Positions 26,115 through 35,291 are shown, counted from the stretch's first letter. The stretch: DNA of 64,000 nucleotides from Bacteroidota bacterium (GCA_009773455.1 WSXU01000019.1:29209-93208); one strand, 5' to 3'. Notes: a model not told the origin generated them from the sequence alone. Numbers and translations: made by a program.

Positions 26115-27422
26115 ATGGCAAAATTTGAAGTAATCATGCCCAAACTGGGCGAGAGTATTATTGAAGCTACAATTACCCGCTGGATCAAAAATCCCGGTGA
26201 CAGGATTGAAGAAGATGACCCTATTGTTGAAATTGCAACCGATAAGGTTGACTCTGAAATCCCCTCCCCTGTTGAAGGAAAACTATTAAAAGTAATGTTT
26301 AATGAAGGTGATGTTGTGGCTGTCGGAAAAGTCATCGCCATCATTGAGACTGAACCTGATCAGGCAGGCTCCGGAGAATCCGCCGAAACTGTTCCTGCTG
26401 CCACGGAAGAAAAATCACCTGGATTACCTGAATCAGCAGTAATTCCGGGCCCTGCCACAATCGAAACGGTTGAAAGTAACAGTGACAGGTTTTACTCACC
26501 ACTGGTTAAGAATATTGCCAAAACAGAAGGAATTACCCAGCAGGAACTGGATAAAGTAACCGGCACAGGTAAAGAAGGCCGCGTTACAAAGGATGATCTG
26601 ATGGCATATCTGAAAAACAGAAATGCCGCTACAGCCCAACCCGTGCAAACTCAGGCCTCCTCTACTGCAGCGCCTGTTTCAAAACCTGCAGCGCCCCAGG
26701 TATTCGCCTCCAATGGCGATCAGATTGTTGAGATGGACCGGATGAGAAAGCTCATTGCCGACCACATGGTCATGTCAAAACAGGTTTCTCCCCACGTTAC
26801 ATCCTTTATTGAAGTGGATGTTACCAATATGGTGAAATGGCGTGAGCGGGTGAAGGATGACTTCCTCAAACGCGAAAAGGAAAAGATCACTTTCACTCCG
26901 ATCTTTATTGAAGCTGCAGCCCAGGCCCTCAAGGATTTGCCGGGTGTAAACGCTTCTGTTGACGGATACAAGGTGATTCTGCGAAAAAACATCAATATCG
27001 GTATGGCAGCTGCCCTGCCAAACGGAAACCTGATTGTTCCGGTCATTAAAAATGCCGATCAGAAAAACCTGCTTGGCCTGGCCAAAGATGTAAACAGTCT
27101 GGCCAACAAAGCCAGATCGAATAAACTTGACCCGGATGATATAACTGGAGGTACATTTACCATCACAAATCTTGGTACATTCGGAAGTATTACTGGATCT
27201 CCCATCATTAATCAGCCCCAGGTTGCCATTCTTGGCCTTGGTGTAATCAAGAAGAAACCTGTTGTGCTTGAGACACCTGAAGGGGATGTGATTGCCATCA
27301 GGCACATGATAATTCTTTCTCTGGCTTATGACCACCGTGTGGTCGACGGTGCCCTTGGCGGAATGTACCTTCAGAGGATGCAGCAACTGCTCGAAAGTTT
27401 CGATATCAACAGAAGCATCTAA
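26115..27422 (+). CDS. 2-oxoacid dehydrogenase E2 (dihydrolipoamide acyltransferase)
   Basis: 435 residues with the full E2 layout. The lipoyl domain (1-80) has Lys44 in IATDKVDSEIP as the lipoylation site. An acidic/Pro-rich linker follows, then a peripheral-subunit-binding domain at ~127-166 (SPLVKNIAKTEGI, GTGKEGRVTKDDLMAYL), a second Ala/Pro/Gln linker and the catalytic domain from ~200, with His407 and Asp411 in DHRVVDG. This can be the E2 of branched-chain, pyruvate or 2-oxoglutarate dehydrogenase; the DKVDSE lipoyl context is common in branched-chain-type E2 proteins of this phylum. E1 and E3 genes are not in the neighbourhood. A terminator follows. Confidence 0.93.
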   Translation: MAKFEVIMPKLGESIIEATITRWIKNPGDRIEEDDPIVEIATDKVDSEIPSPVEGKLLKVMFNEGDVVAVGKVIAIIETEPDQAGSGESAETVPAATEEKSPGLPESAVIPGPATIETVESNSDRFYSPLVKNIAKTEGITQQELDKVTGTGKEGRVTKDDLMAYLKNRNAATAQPVQTQASSTAAPVSKPAAPQVFASNGDQIVEMDRMRKLIADHMVMSKQVSPHVTSFIEVDVTNMVKWRERVKDDFLKREKEKITFTPIFIEAAAQALKDLPGVNASVDGYKVILRKNINIGMAAALPNGNLIVPVIKNADQKNLLGLAKDVNSLANKARSNKLDPDDITGGTFTITNLGTFGSITGSPIINQPQVAILGLGVIKKKPVVLETPEGDVIAIRHMIILSLAYDHRVVDGALGGMYLQRMQQLLESFDINRSI

Positions 27423-27444
27423 CCCTAAAATAGTATACTTTAGC

Positions 27445-27479
27445 TGCACCATGGATCGCTGTCTGTGGTGCATTTTTTT
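27445..27479 (+). terminator. Rho-independent terminator of the E2 gene
   Basis: Stem TGCACCA (27445-27451) pairs with TGGTGCA (27466-27472) around a 14-nt loop and is followed by seven T. It lies 23 bp after the E2 stop and just before the exonuclease start. Confidence 0.75.
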
Positions 27480-27490
27480 ATCTCCTTTCT

Positions 27491-28312
27491 ATGAAACTTA
27501 ACCTAACCAGGCCCCTGGCCATTTTTGACCTTGAAACAACCGGAACCAACATTGGCTCAGATCGCATTGTTGAAATCTGTATCATCAAAATTCATCCCGA
27601 TGGGCATGAGGACGTAATGACCCGAAGACTCAATCCTGGCATTCCCATTCCTCCTGAAGTTACTGCAATTCATGGCATCAGCGATGATGATGTAAAGGAT
27701 GAACCAGGATTTGCTGAATTGGGGCCACAGATCCTTCAGTTTCTGACCAATTGCGATATGGGCGGATATAATTCAAACAAATTCGACGTTCCCCTGCTCG
27801 TTGAGGAGTTTCTGCGGGCTGATCTTGACTTCGACCTGAAAGGGAGAAAGTTTGTTGATGTTCAGAATATTTTCCATAAGATGGAACCCCGCACCCTAAA
27901 AGCGGCTTATAAATTCTACTGCAGTCGCGACCTCGAGAATGCCCATTCCGCTGAAGCAGACACCCGTGCAACCTATGAAGTCCTGCTCTCCCAGATTGAG
28001 AGGTATCAGGATGCTGAATACCTTAACAGCGAAGGCAAGGTTATCAAACCCATTGTGAACGACGTGAAAGCCCTGCATGAGTTTTCGTTCCATAACCGGA
28101 ACGCCGATCTTGTCGGGCATATCATCTTTAACCCTAAAAATCAGGAAGTTTTTAACTTTGGAAAACACAAGGGTAAAACAGTGGAGGAAATTTTCAGCAA
28201 TGAACCCTCCTATTATGACTGGATGATGAAATCGGATTTTCCTTTGTCCACAAAAAAAGTAATCACAGCCATCAAACTCAGGGGTTTCAACAAAAGCTCG
28301 GTCAAAATCTGA
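27491..28312 (+). CDS. DnaQ-like 3'-5' exonuclease with C-terminal extra domain
   Basis: 273 residues. The DEDDh exonuclease core occupies about 8-175: ExoI motif FDLETTGT (Asp13, Glu15), ExoII around YNSNKFDVPLL, ExoIII near ENAHSAEADTRATYEV. The C-terminal ~60 residues (FNFGKHKGKTVEEIFSNEPS then YDWMMKSDFPLSTK) form a small module also found at the end of DNA polymerase III epsilon-like and exodeoxyribonuclease X-like proteins in this phylum. It degrades single-stranded DNA or RNA ends, probably in repair; it need not be the replicative proofreading subunit. Confidence 0.88.
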   Translation: MKLNLTRPLAIFDLETTGTNIGSDRIVEICIIKIHPDGHEDVMTRRLNPGIPIPPEVTAIHGISDDDVKDEPGFAELGPQILQFLTNCDMGGYNSNKFDVPLLVEEFLRADLDFDLKGRKFVDVQNIFHKMEPRTLKAAYKFYCSRDLENAHSAEADTRATYEVLLSQIERYQDAEYLNSEGKVIKPIVNDVKALHEFSFHNRNADLVGHIIFNPKNQEVFNFGKHKGKTVEEIFSNEPSYYDWMMKSDFPLSTKKVITAIKLRGFNKSSVKI

Positions 28313-28595
28313 TCCGGTTTTAATAACCTCTTTCAACAAGTGAGCGGCACCTAACACTTCTCACAGTCAACAGGCAAAACTGAAGAAACTGATTGCATGA
28401 GCCCAACTTCAGTTAAAACTGAATCCGATAACTTAAACCAGGCATAGTTCTGCTCATTGTAAAAACATTTTTTACTTTTTACCTGTCTGCCGACAGGCAG
28501 ACTTCAGACTTCAGACTTCAGACTTCAGACTTTTTACTTTTTACTTTTTACTTTTTACTTTTTACTTTTTCTTTCACTCCACACCACCGCATCCC
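28313..28595. other. Intergenic region with an inverted repeat and heptanucleotide repeats
   Basis: 283 bp without a gene. The first part is unremarkable. CCTGTCTGCCGACAGGCAG at 28482-28500 is a short inverted repeat, and the tandem heptamers of 28502-28570 follow directly. Confidence 0.6.
28502..28570. repeat. Two phase-matched heptanucleotide tandem arrays
   Basis: Four exact CTTCAGA units (28502-28529) run directly into five exact CTTTTTA units (28530-28564) plus a partial sixth, all in the same 7-bp register. It lies ~25 bp before the FAH-family start. The 7-bp period is typical of short tandemly repeated heptamers that expand by slippage. Confidence 0.9.
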
Positions 28596-29207
28596 ATGAA
28601 AATGATCTGCATTGGCCGCAATTACAGTGAGCACGCGCGTGAACTTAACAACCCTGTGCCTTCAGAACCGGTCTTTTTTATGAAACCCGAGTCGGCTCAG
28701 CTTCGTAACAATCAGCCATTTATCTATCCTGAATTTTCAAAGGATATCCATTATGAAGCGGAACTGGTACTTCATGTATGCAAGGTAGGGCGCAATATTC
28801 AGGAGAAATTTGCCGGCACCTATTACGATGGTATAGGTGTAGGGCTTGATTTTACTGCACGCGACCTGCAGCAAAAAGCCAAAGAAAAAGGACTGCCATG
28901 GGAAATGGCCAAGGCATTTGACTTCTCCGCCCCCGTAAGTAAATTTATCCCCTTATCCACGTTTGCTGACCTGGCAAATATCAGGTTCGGGCTTTTCAAA
29001 AATGGTGAACTGGTCCAGCAGGGAAATTCATCTGAAATGATCTTTTCGTTTGATAAAATCATTTCCTATGTCTCCCGGTTTGTGACCCTGAAACAGGGTG
29101 ACTATATATTCACAGGAACACCGGCTGGTGTCGGGCCAGTACAGATCGGCGACCGGCTCGAAGCCTTTATCGAAGATCAGAAACTGTTGCTTTGTAACAT
29201 CCGTTAA
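28596..29207 (+). CDS. Fumarylacetoacetate hydrolase (FAH) family protein
   Basis: 203 residues, the small-FAH size. It opens KMICIGRNYSEHARELN, has the metal ligands Glu54 and Glu56 in YEAELVLH and Asp85 in GLDFTARD, and ends with the DYIFTGTPAGVGPVQIGD block typical of YcgM/FAHD1-like acylpyruvate or fumarylpyruvate hydrolases and oxaloacetate decarboxylases. Mg2+-dependent; the substrate is one of several small 2-oxo acids and cannot be chosen from sequence. It is bracketed by CTTTTTA-type repeats and followed by a terminator. Confidence 0.9.
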   Translation: MKMICIGRNYSEHARELNNPVPSEPVFFMKPESAQLRNNQPFIYPEFSKDIHYEAELVLHVCKVGRNIQEKFAGTYYDGIGVGLDFTARDLQQKAKEKGLPWEMAKAFDFSAPVSKFIPLSTFADLANIRFGLFKNGELVQQGNSSEMIFSFDKIISYVSRFVTLKQGDYIFTGTPAGVGPVQIGDRLEAFIEDQKLLLCNIR

Positions 29208-29222
29208 ACCAGAAATATCTGT

Positions 29223-29252
29223 AAAAAAAACAGCCCCTAAAGGCTGTTTTTT
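29223..29252 (+). terminator. Rho-independent terminator of the FAH-family gene
   Basis: AACAGCC pairs with GGCTGTT around CCTAA(A), flanked by an A-run upstream and a T-run downstream, so it can act on both strands. It starts 15 bp after the stop. Confidence 0.85.
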
Positions 29253-29439
29253 AAGCTTAAAGAAATTCTGAGTTCCGTGTAATATTAATTTCAGCGTTCT
29301 ACAGCATACTTAGAAGAAAAAGTATTCTGTTCTAAACGGATCGTTGTCTTAATAATACACTTTTTAGTCAAAATGGTATATTCCTGCTTACGATCCGTCA
29401 TTCTGCCATTTCTCCACCCGGGAAAGATATTCAGTTCAT

Positions 29440-29545
29440 TTACTTTTTACCCGCCTGAAAAGTGGCGGGCAGGCTTTTTACTTTGAGCCCGCCAAAGGAT
29501 GGTAAACTTTTTACTTTGAGCTTTAAACTTTTTACTTTAAACTTC
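29440..29545. repeat. Imperfect CTTTTTACTTT repeats
   Basis: CTTTTTAC(TTT) recurs at about 29443, 29474, 29507 and 29528, interleaved with TTTGAGC, GGCGGGC/GCCCGCC and TTTAAACT pieces. It is a decayed relative of the CTTTTTA array upstream of the FAH-family gene. Confidence 0.7.
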
Positions 29546-29549
29546 ACCA

Positions 29550-31436
29550 CTATATCTTCCCCGTTGCCTTCAATTCTGCTTCAAGCTGGTCAACAAGCTG
29601 GCCGAGCCTGCGAACCACAGCCATTGTTGGCTCAGGGCTGGTCATATCCACTCCGGCCTTCTTAAGCTGCTCCACCGGGTAATCATTGCCTCCCGATTTC
29701 AGAAGGGTAAGGTAACGGTCAAGGGCAGCCTTCCGTTCCTTTTCATCACCGGTGGTGATCATTTTGTGAATCTGAGCGGCTGCTGCGTAACTTGTTGCAT
29801 ACTGATAAACATAGTATGGTCTGTCGTAGAAATGCATAACCTGAGCCCATACATTACCCCTGAGGTCATTGGGCGCCAGCACATCACCATAGTAGGCATC
29901 GTTTAACTCCGTCATGATGGCATTGAGTGCCGTGGCATTCACCGGCTGTCCCTGTTCAACCAACCGGTGCACCTGCAACTCAAAATCTGCAAACTGACTC
30001 TGGCGGTAAAATGAACCTGTAAGATTGACTATGGCCTGATTTAAGAGTGCGATGCGCTCATTATGATCATTGGTATTTTTCAACAGGTAATCAAGCAACA
30101 GTTCCTCATTGAAATTTGATGCCACTTCAGCAACAAAAGTGCTGTACCCGTATGTATTATAGGGTTGGTTCGATGAAGAAAAAACAGAGTGCATCGAATG
30201 CCCCAGTTCATGGGCGAATGTTGAAACATAGTCAAGTGTCTGATCGTAATTTAACAGTATGTAGGGATGCACTCCGTAAACACTCATCGAATAAGCGCCG
30301 GTTTCCTTACCGGAACCTTCATAGGCATCTATCCAGCCTCCCTTCAGGGCTTTTTCCAATTCTGTATTGTACTCTTTACCAAGAGGTTTCAGGGCTTCCC
30401 TGATCAGGGTAACTGCCTCGTCAAAGGTGTAAGTCCTGGAATATTCACCCAATGAAATATAGGTATCCCATGAATTATAATCGGAGAGTCCAAGAACCTG
30501 TTTGCGGAGCCTGATATAGCGCCTGAACGGTTCAGCATTTGTTTTTGCAGTATTGATCAGGTTTTCATAAACTGATACAGGTATATTATTGGCATTAAGA
30601 GAAGCCATCAGGGTTCCTTCAAATTTGTAGGCCTGGGCATAGGCCCAATCCGACTGGCATACACCGTTAAGAATGGCTGCCATGGTGTTCTCCCTTGCCT
30701 TGAAATTGCTGTTGAAGGCATAATATGCTTTCTTCCTTTCAGCCCTGTCGGTGCTGAAGGTCAAGATGTTGGTCATCATAGGGTAAGTCAGGGTTACTTT
30801 CTCCCCGTCCGACCTGGTAAATTCAGGATAAACATTGTCTGAAACCGCTACTTCCGTATATATTGAGGATGGCATTCCCGAGAATCTGGAAAAATAAGAC
30901 ATGAGTTGTTCCTGTTCTGCCGGAAGCACATGTTCCTGTAATCGATACATATTTTCAATGCTGAACCGGTATGGTTCAAACGATTTGTCAGAATTAACCC
31001 ATGCCATGGTTTTTTCTTCAGGTATCTGAACCAGTTCTGCAGTTGTCCATGAAAGCAACTGTCCGGCTTTGGCAAAAGAAGCCTGTATGAGCTGAAATCC
31101 GTTGCTGATTTCCGGATCGCGCGAATCGAGGGAACGCATAAGATACGGATAGCAATACAACGTGGTTCCAATCTTACCCATTTCGTCCGTCATCCGGTAG
31201 TAGCGCAGCAGATTTTGCGGAGAAAGACCGAGCGAGCCTTTCATGGCTGAAAGTTCCTCCACAATACTTTCTACTTTGATAAGATCTTTTTTCCAGGCAT
31301 TCCAGTCCTGGTAAATGTCCTTTAACTGCCATTTAAGGTTTTCAGGTGCATTTTCGCGGGTTACAACCGGCTCGGAAGCTTTCAGTGTAAAACCGATCAT
31401 CAGACCGGCAATGAGAAGTAATGTTTTGTGGTTCAT
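29550..31436 (-). CDS. pepF: M3-family oligoendopeptidase F-like metallopeptidase, exported
   Basis: About 628 residues from the Met at 31436 (four codons inside the longest frame), giving the signal peptide MNHKTLLLIAGLMIGFTLKA. The zinc site HELGH lies near residue 409 (AHELGHSMHSVFSS), with the third ligand Glu near 437 in FVAEVASNFNE, the standard M3 arrangement. The C-terminal FYDRPYYVYQYATSYAAA block is a PepF signature. It would cleave short peptides in the periplasm. It does not share an obvious operon with the DUF721-recF genes further right. Confidence 0.9.
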   Translation of the reverse strand: MNHKTLLLIAGLMIGFTLKASEPVVTRENAPENLKWQLKDIYQDWNAWKKDLIKVESIVEELSAMKGSLGLSPQNLLRYYRMTDEMGKIGTTLYCYPYLMRSLDSRDPEISNGFQLIQASFAKAGQLLSWTTAELVQIPEEKTMAWVNSDKSFEPYRFSIENMYRLQEHVLPAEQEQLMSYFSRFSGMPSSIYTEVAVSDNVYPEFTRSDGEKVTLTYPMMTNILTFSTDRAERKKAYYAFNSNFKARENTMAAILNGVCQSDWAYAQAYKFEGTLMASLNANNIPVSVYENLINTAKTNAEPFRRYIRLRKQVLGLSDYNSWDTYISLGEYSRTYTFDEAVTLIREALKPLGKEYNTELEKALKGGWIDAYEGSGKETGAYSMSVYGVHPYILLNYDQTLDYVSTFAHELGHSMHSVFSSSNQPYNTYGYSTFVAEVASNFNEELLLDYLLKNTNDHNERIALLNQAIVNLTGSFYRQSQFADFELQVHRLVEQGQPVNATALNAIMTELNDAYYGDVLAPNDLRGNVWAQVMHFYDRPYYVYQYATSYAAAAQIHKMITTGDEKERKAALDRYLTLLKSGGNDYPVEQLKKAGVDMTSPEPTMAVVRRLGQLVDQLEAELKATGKI

Positions 31437-31636
31437 AACAAATATCATTTTGTTTTAAATGAACCACGCTGTTCAATTATCACGCCACCGATATATATAA
31501 CTGTCTCAAAGCCGTTTACGTACTGGTAAATGACTTAAACCACCATCAAAGGCCAATAAATTGTCCGGTTATGAACATTTAATTCGCAGAACTGAACAAA
31601 TAAGATCCGGAGAAAATCAGAAAAAAAGAGGTAGGA

Positions 31637-31933
31637 TTATAAAAATGCAATGTCACTGATCACTTCACTTCCGGCAGCTTTGTTCAGCAATTTAACCAGC
31701 TTCGTACGGGCATAGCCCAATTCCTGTCTGAGTGCCGGAGAATTGAGTTTCACATACAATATCTTATTTTTAATATAAAGATGCGTTGTCTCCCGTGCGA
31801 TCATCTTGCCAACTACCTGATCCCATAAACCAATCACCCTCGTTTCATTCACCTTATCCTCAATATGATAGGCTGAAAGCAATTCCTCAATTACTTCCCT
31901 GATCGACTGGTTGTTAGAAATCCGTTTAACCAT
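31637..31933 (-). CDS. DUF721 (DciA-like) protein
   Basis: 98 residues. SIREVIEELLSAYHIEDKV, VIGLWDQVVGKMIARETTHLYI and ILYVKLNSPALRQELGYARTKLVKLLN are the hallmark segments of DUF721, the family including the replicative-helicase loader DciA. It lies 36 bp downstream of recF on the same strand, a pairing repeatedly seen in bacteria and consistent with a replication or nucleic-acid role. The helicase-loading function in this phylum is inference. Confidence 0.85.
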   Translation of the reverse strand: MVKRISNNQSIREVIEELLSAYHIEDKVNETRVIGLWDQVVGKMIARETTHLYIKNKILYVKLNSPALRQELGYARTKLVKLLNKAAGSEVISDIAFL

Positions 31934-31969
31934 TGATTCTGAAATTATAACCAGAGGTTTTTATGTAAT

Positions 31970-33097
31970 TTAACCTTTGGTTTCGTTTTTTTCAATGAGC
32001 GACACCTTACCTGACTGTACATCAAAAATGCGGTGGTCAGCGCGGGTAGTTGCAAAAATATGATTAATCCTTTCGGGCTGGGTATCGGTGATAAAAACCT
32101 GGCCGAAACTGTTTTCACCAACGAGGTTGATGATCCTGTCGACACGGTTACTGTCCAGTTTATCAAAGATATCGTCAAACAACAAGACCGGCTTGTATCC
32201 TTTAATGGTCCGGGTGTACTCAAACTGTGCAAGTTTGATGGCAACCACAAATGACTTTTGCTGCCCCTGGGAACCAAATTTTTTAACAGCGTACCCGTCG
32301 ATCAGGAATTCAAGATCATCCTTATGGACTCCCGTAGTGGTGAATCTGGATGATAAATCACGCTGAAGATTGATTTTCAATGACTTTCCGAAGTCAATTT
32401 CCATAAGGTCAGAATGGTAAAGAATATCCACTTTTTCTTTTCCCTGACTGATAAATTCGAAGTACTTCCCGAATACAGGAAGAAAACCATCAAGAAAAGC
32501 CTTCCTCCGTTCATAAATCCGTTCGGCGGGTCCCTTCATCTGTTCATCCCATATCTCCAGCGAAGCCTCATCAAAGTATCTCTTCTCGCCGAATAGTTTC
32601 AGCAAGGCATTACGCTGGGCAAGTCCCTTATTATAAACAATCAGGTCATCAAGGTATTGCCGGTCAAACTGCGAGATAACCGAATCAATGTACTTTCTTC
32701 TGAGATCGCTGCCCTCGTTGATCAGGTCACGGTCATAAGGAGAAACCATCACCAGCGGAAATTCTCCGATGTGATCCGCCATGCGGTCATATTCCTTGGT
32801 ATTTATCCTGAACTGCTTTTTAAAGTTACGTTTCTGTATGCAGCTAACATCGTCGGGTCCACTGCCGTTTCTTACAAACTGTCCGTGTATGGCAAAGAAA
32901 TCAGCTTCGTGCCGTATATTCTGACTATCGATCAGGTTAAAGTAGCTCTTGGTAAAAGAGAGGTAATGGATTGCATCAAGCAGGTTGGTTTTCCCTGCAC
33001 CGTTACTGCCGGTGAAACAATTGATTTTCTCCGAAAACTCCAGCGAGGCATCTTCGTAATTCTTGAAGTTGTATAGGGTCAGTTTTTTCAGGAACAT
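31970..33097 (-). CDS. recF: DNA replication and repair protein RecF
   Basis: 375 residues, normal RecF size. Walker A GSNGAGKT is at 30-37, followed by NLLDAIHYLSFTKSYFN. The ABC-like signature region is KKFGSQGQQKSFVVAIKLAQ, and Walker B is PVLLFDDIFDKLD with the IITD-type switch in QVFITDTQPERI. It loads RecA at gapped DNA through RecFOR. It sits between ispH (1 bp away upstream) and DUF721, and the tight spacing suggests one transcript. Confidence 0.96.
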   Translation of the reverse strand: MFLKKLTLYNFKNYEDASLEFSEKINCFTGSNGAGKTNLLDAIHYLSFTKSYFNLIDSQNIRHEADFFAIHGQFVRNGSGPDDVSCIQKRNFKKQFRINTKEYDRMADHIGEFPLVMVSPYDRDLINEGSDLRRKYIDSVISQFDRQYLDDLIVYNKGLAQRNALLKLFGEKRYFDEASLEIWDEQMKGPAERIYERRKAFLDGFLPVFGKYFEFISQGKEKVDILYHSDLMEIDFGKSLKINLQRDLSSRFTTTGVHKDDLEFLIDGYAVKKFGSQGQQKSFVVAIKLAQFEYTRTIKGYKPVLLFDDIFDKLDSNRVDRIINLVGENSFGQVFITDTQPERINHIFATTRADHRIFDVQSGKVSLIEKNETKG

Positions 33098-33098
33098 A

Positions 33099-33998
33099 TC
33101 AATCGTTTTTTATCATCCGGGTGATCTCACCGGCAACCTGATGCATGAGCCAGACCGGAGTTGAAGTAGCCCCTGAAACACCGATGGACAATGCATTCAC
33201 AAACCATTCAGGTTTAACCTGACCGGTATCTGTAACAACATAGGTTCTGGAATTCTTAGCCTTGCTGATTCCGGAAAGGTATTTCCCGTTTGAACTCCCG
33301 CTTCCGCTGACAAAGACAATCACATCATGCGACAAGGCAAACTGCTCAATGCCGGGTCCCCTGCGGCTCATCTGACTGCAGACCGTCTGGTTGATGATCA
33401 CATCGCTTTTTTCACCCGATGCCTTTGCTGCTCCTGCCAGTATTGCTTCGCAGAATTTATTGTAGGCACCAAGGTCAGAAGTGGTTTGTGAAAATACCCT
33501 CAGGGGTCTCGTCAGATCAATCCTGTCAAGTTCTTCCACTGCCCGGATAACGATTGCGTTACCAGATGAATTCCCCAGTAATCCCTGGACTTCAGGGTGA
33601 CCGGGCTTTCCGAAAATGATAACCGAACCACGGGCTTCCATCATTTCGGCAGATGCCTTTTTTACTCTTTGCTGAAGCCTGATAACAACCGGACAGGTTG
33701 CATCAACAACAGTTGTGCCTTCAGCCTGTAACCTCTCAAAGGTAGATGGCGGCTCACCGTGCGCCCTGATGATGATCCGGCCTTTAATATCCCCTGTATT
33801 ATCTTTCTCCCTGTTCAGAATTTTCATTCCCAGGTTATTCAAACGCTCCAATTCTGCTTCATTGTGAACGATTTCGCCCAGGCAAAATACATCATCCGGC
33901 TGTGAAAGCAACTGCTCTGTTGCTTCAATTGCCCGCTTCACCCCCGAACAGAATCCTGCAGAGGGATCTATCTCAACCTTTGGCAGCAAATGATCCAT
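33099..33998 (-). CDS. ispH: 4-hydroxy-3-methylbut-2-enyl diphosphate reductase
   Basis: 299 residues from the Met at 33998 (seven codons inside the longest frame), starting MDHLLPKVEIDPSAGFCSGV. It has the three iron-sulfur cysteines: Cys17 (FCSGV), Cys102 (ATCPVV) and the one in QTVCSQMSRR, plus His45 (VHNEAE) and His80 (AHGEPP) that bind the substrate diphosphate. This is the last step of the MEP isoprenoid pathway. It heads a likely ispH-recF-DUF721 transcript, with a TAnnTTTG element just upstream. Confidence 0.95.
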   Translation of the reverse strand: MDHLLPKVEIDPSAGFCSGVKRAIEATEQLLSQPDDVFCLGEIVHNEAELERLNNLGMKILNREKDNTGDIKGRIIIRAHGEPPSTFERLQAEGTTVVDATCPVVIRLQQRVKKASAEMMEARGSVIIFGKPGHPEVQGLLGNSSGNAIVIRAVEELDRIDLTRPLRVFSQTTSDLGAYNKFCEAILAGAAKASGEKSDVIINQTVCSQMSRRGPGIEQFALSHDVIVFVSGSGSSNGKYLSGISKAKNSRTYVVTDTGQVKPEWFVNALSIGVSGATSTPVWLMHQVAGEITRMIKND

Positions 33999-34002
33999 AA
34001 TG

Positions 34003-34010
34003 CAAAAGTA
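34003..34010 (-). promoter_or_regulatory. Minus-7 element (TACTTTTG on the minus strand)
   Basis: It lies 4 bp upstream of the chosen ispH ATG. A promoter this close would give a leaderless or near-leaderless message, so it is only suggestive. Confidence 0.3.
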
Positions 34011-34186
34011 ATCAAACAAAAGGATTGCGCTTTGACAATCGCATCAGAATCAGGAAGGAATTTGTGTTTAACAGCTCAATTGCGCATGGTGCTGTGTCCG
34101 GCACTCCGGTTCGCAATGAAAAATTCCCAGAAAATGAATATGCGTCAGGAAAGGGAATTCAGAAAATACTTTGCGATGAATGACAG

Positions 34187-35254
34187 CTATTTACCGCTTC
34201 CCGAGAAATCAGAAAGGTTAAAGGCAATACTCAGCATATTGGGGGAACCCGAGAGATGATAGGCCGATCTGGCATAACTGAAGTTAAACTTTGAAACCCG
34301 GAAACCAAATCCCCAGGAAAAACCAACCGTTCCTTTTTTACTGTCAACTTTCATTTCCTGACGGCGCTGGTAATTGTAACCAAGCCGGAAGCTAAAGTTG
34401 CGCGAAGGAACGAATTCACCCCCAATAACTACATGCCTGAAGGCTTTATCGGCAAATTCACCGGCTTTGCTTTTGGTCTTTACTTCTCCGGTAAATGGAT
34501 CAACGGTTTCTTCGGCAGGATCCACAAACGTCAGGTCCCATTTCTGAAGGTTGGTCAGGAGAATTGAATACCTGAAAGGCAGATGCTTCAGTTTCTTCGA
34601 AATACCGAACTGAATCTCAAATGGCAGGGGTTCATGGTTACCGGGTGTATAAGTACTCAGCTGCCGCCCGATGTTACGGGCAACCAATGAGGCCGTAAAT
34701 CCGCTGCGGGCATGGTAACTGCCTGCAACATCAACCGCCATACCAAATGAATTATAACTCTCAAGGCTTGAACTGATGGCTTTCAGGTTGGCACCTATGC
34801 TGAACAATGAATCCAGACGTCTGCCCCACCCCAGCACAAATGCCATTTCATTTCCGGTAAATTCACCTGCATTCTCATCCAGAACTCCCGTTTCATCCGT
34901 GTAGGTAAACCGGCCATAATTCAGATACTGCATGGTTGCAGCAAAACTGCCATATTTCTCGTATGTTCTTGAATAACTGGCAAATCCGTAATTAATGTCA
35001 GCAAAGTAATCGACAAAGTTCAACGAAAGACCATTGTGCATCTCTTTACTGATCATCGATGGATTGTTTAGCCCAACAGCAAGGTCATTATCCGAAATGG
35101 CAACAAAGTTCCCTCCAAGGGCTGCAACCCTGGGTGAATTGGGTAGATTCAGGAATTTATAGGTGCTGTTTCCGCCGATCTGTGCCTGTATGGTTGCCGA
35201 AGTCAGAAAAAGGAAACTGGTAATGAACAATAAAGCGTAGAATCTTTGCGTCAC
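34187..35254 (-). CDS. porQ: Type IX secretion system protein PorQ
   Basis: 355 residues with a signal peptide (about 1-24, ending TIQAQ). The mature start IGGNSTYKFLNLPNSPRVAALGG is the characteristic PorQ opening. The remainder is an outer-membrane beta-barrel (LVARNIGRQL, FRLGYNYQRRQEM, GFRVSKFNFSYARSAYHL). PorQ works with PorU, PorV and PorZ in processing and attaching T9SS cargo at the cell surface. The YCF48-like protein at 2.9-5.1 kb is a candidate client. Its own minus-7 element is at 35284-35291. Confidence 0.88.
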   Translation of the reverse strand: MTQRFYALLFITSFLFLTSATIQAQIGGNSTYKFLNLPNSPRVAALGGNFVAISDNDLAVGLNNPSMISKEMHNGLSLNFVDYFADINYGFASYSRTYEKYGSFAATMQYLNYGRFTYTDETGVLDENAGEFTGNEMAFVLGWGRRLDSLFSIGANLKAISSSLESYNSFGMAVDVAGSYHARSGFTASLVARNIGRQLSTYTPGNHEPLPFEIQFGISKKLKHLPFRYSILLTNLQKWDLTFVDPAEETVDPFTGEVKTKSKAGEFADKAFRHVVIGGEFVPSRNFSFRLGYNYQRRQEMKVDSKKGTVGFSWGFGFRVSKFNFSYARSAYHLSGSPNMLSIAFNLSDFSGSGK

Positions 35255-35283
35255 GGGATGGATTTTTATACTATTCGGTTTTG

Positions 35284-35291
35284 CAAATGTA
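35284..35291 (-). promoter_or_regulatory. Minus-7 element (TACATTTG on the minus strand) for porQ
   Basis: Perfect TAnnTTTG match 29 bp upstream of the porQ ATG. Confidence 0.45.

Larger units (their letters stand above)
29208..29549. other. Intergenic region with terminator and repeat cluster
   Basis: 342 bp between the FAH-family gene and the 3' end of the oligopeptidase gene. It contains the terminator at 29223-29252 and CTTTTTA-related repeats at 29440-29545; nothing else was recognised. Confidence 0.6.

Noticed and set aside
26775..27473. Minus-strand 232-codon open frame
   Set aside because: Antisense to the E2 catalytic domain and terminator; no family similarity.
33990..34259. Plus-strand 89-codon open frame between ispH and porQ
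   Set aside because: Overlaps the 3' end of porQ on the other strand and shows no recognisable motif, though the spacer could hide a small gene.
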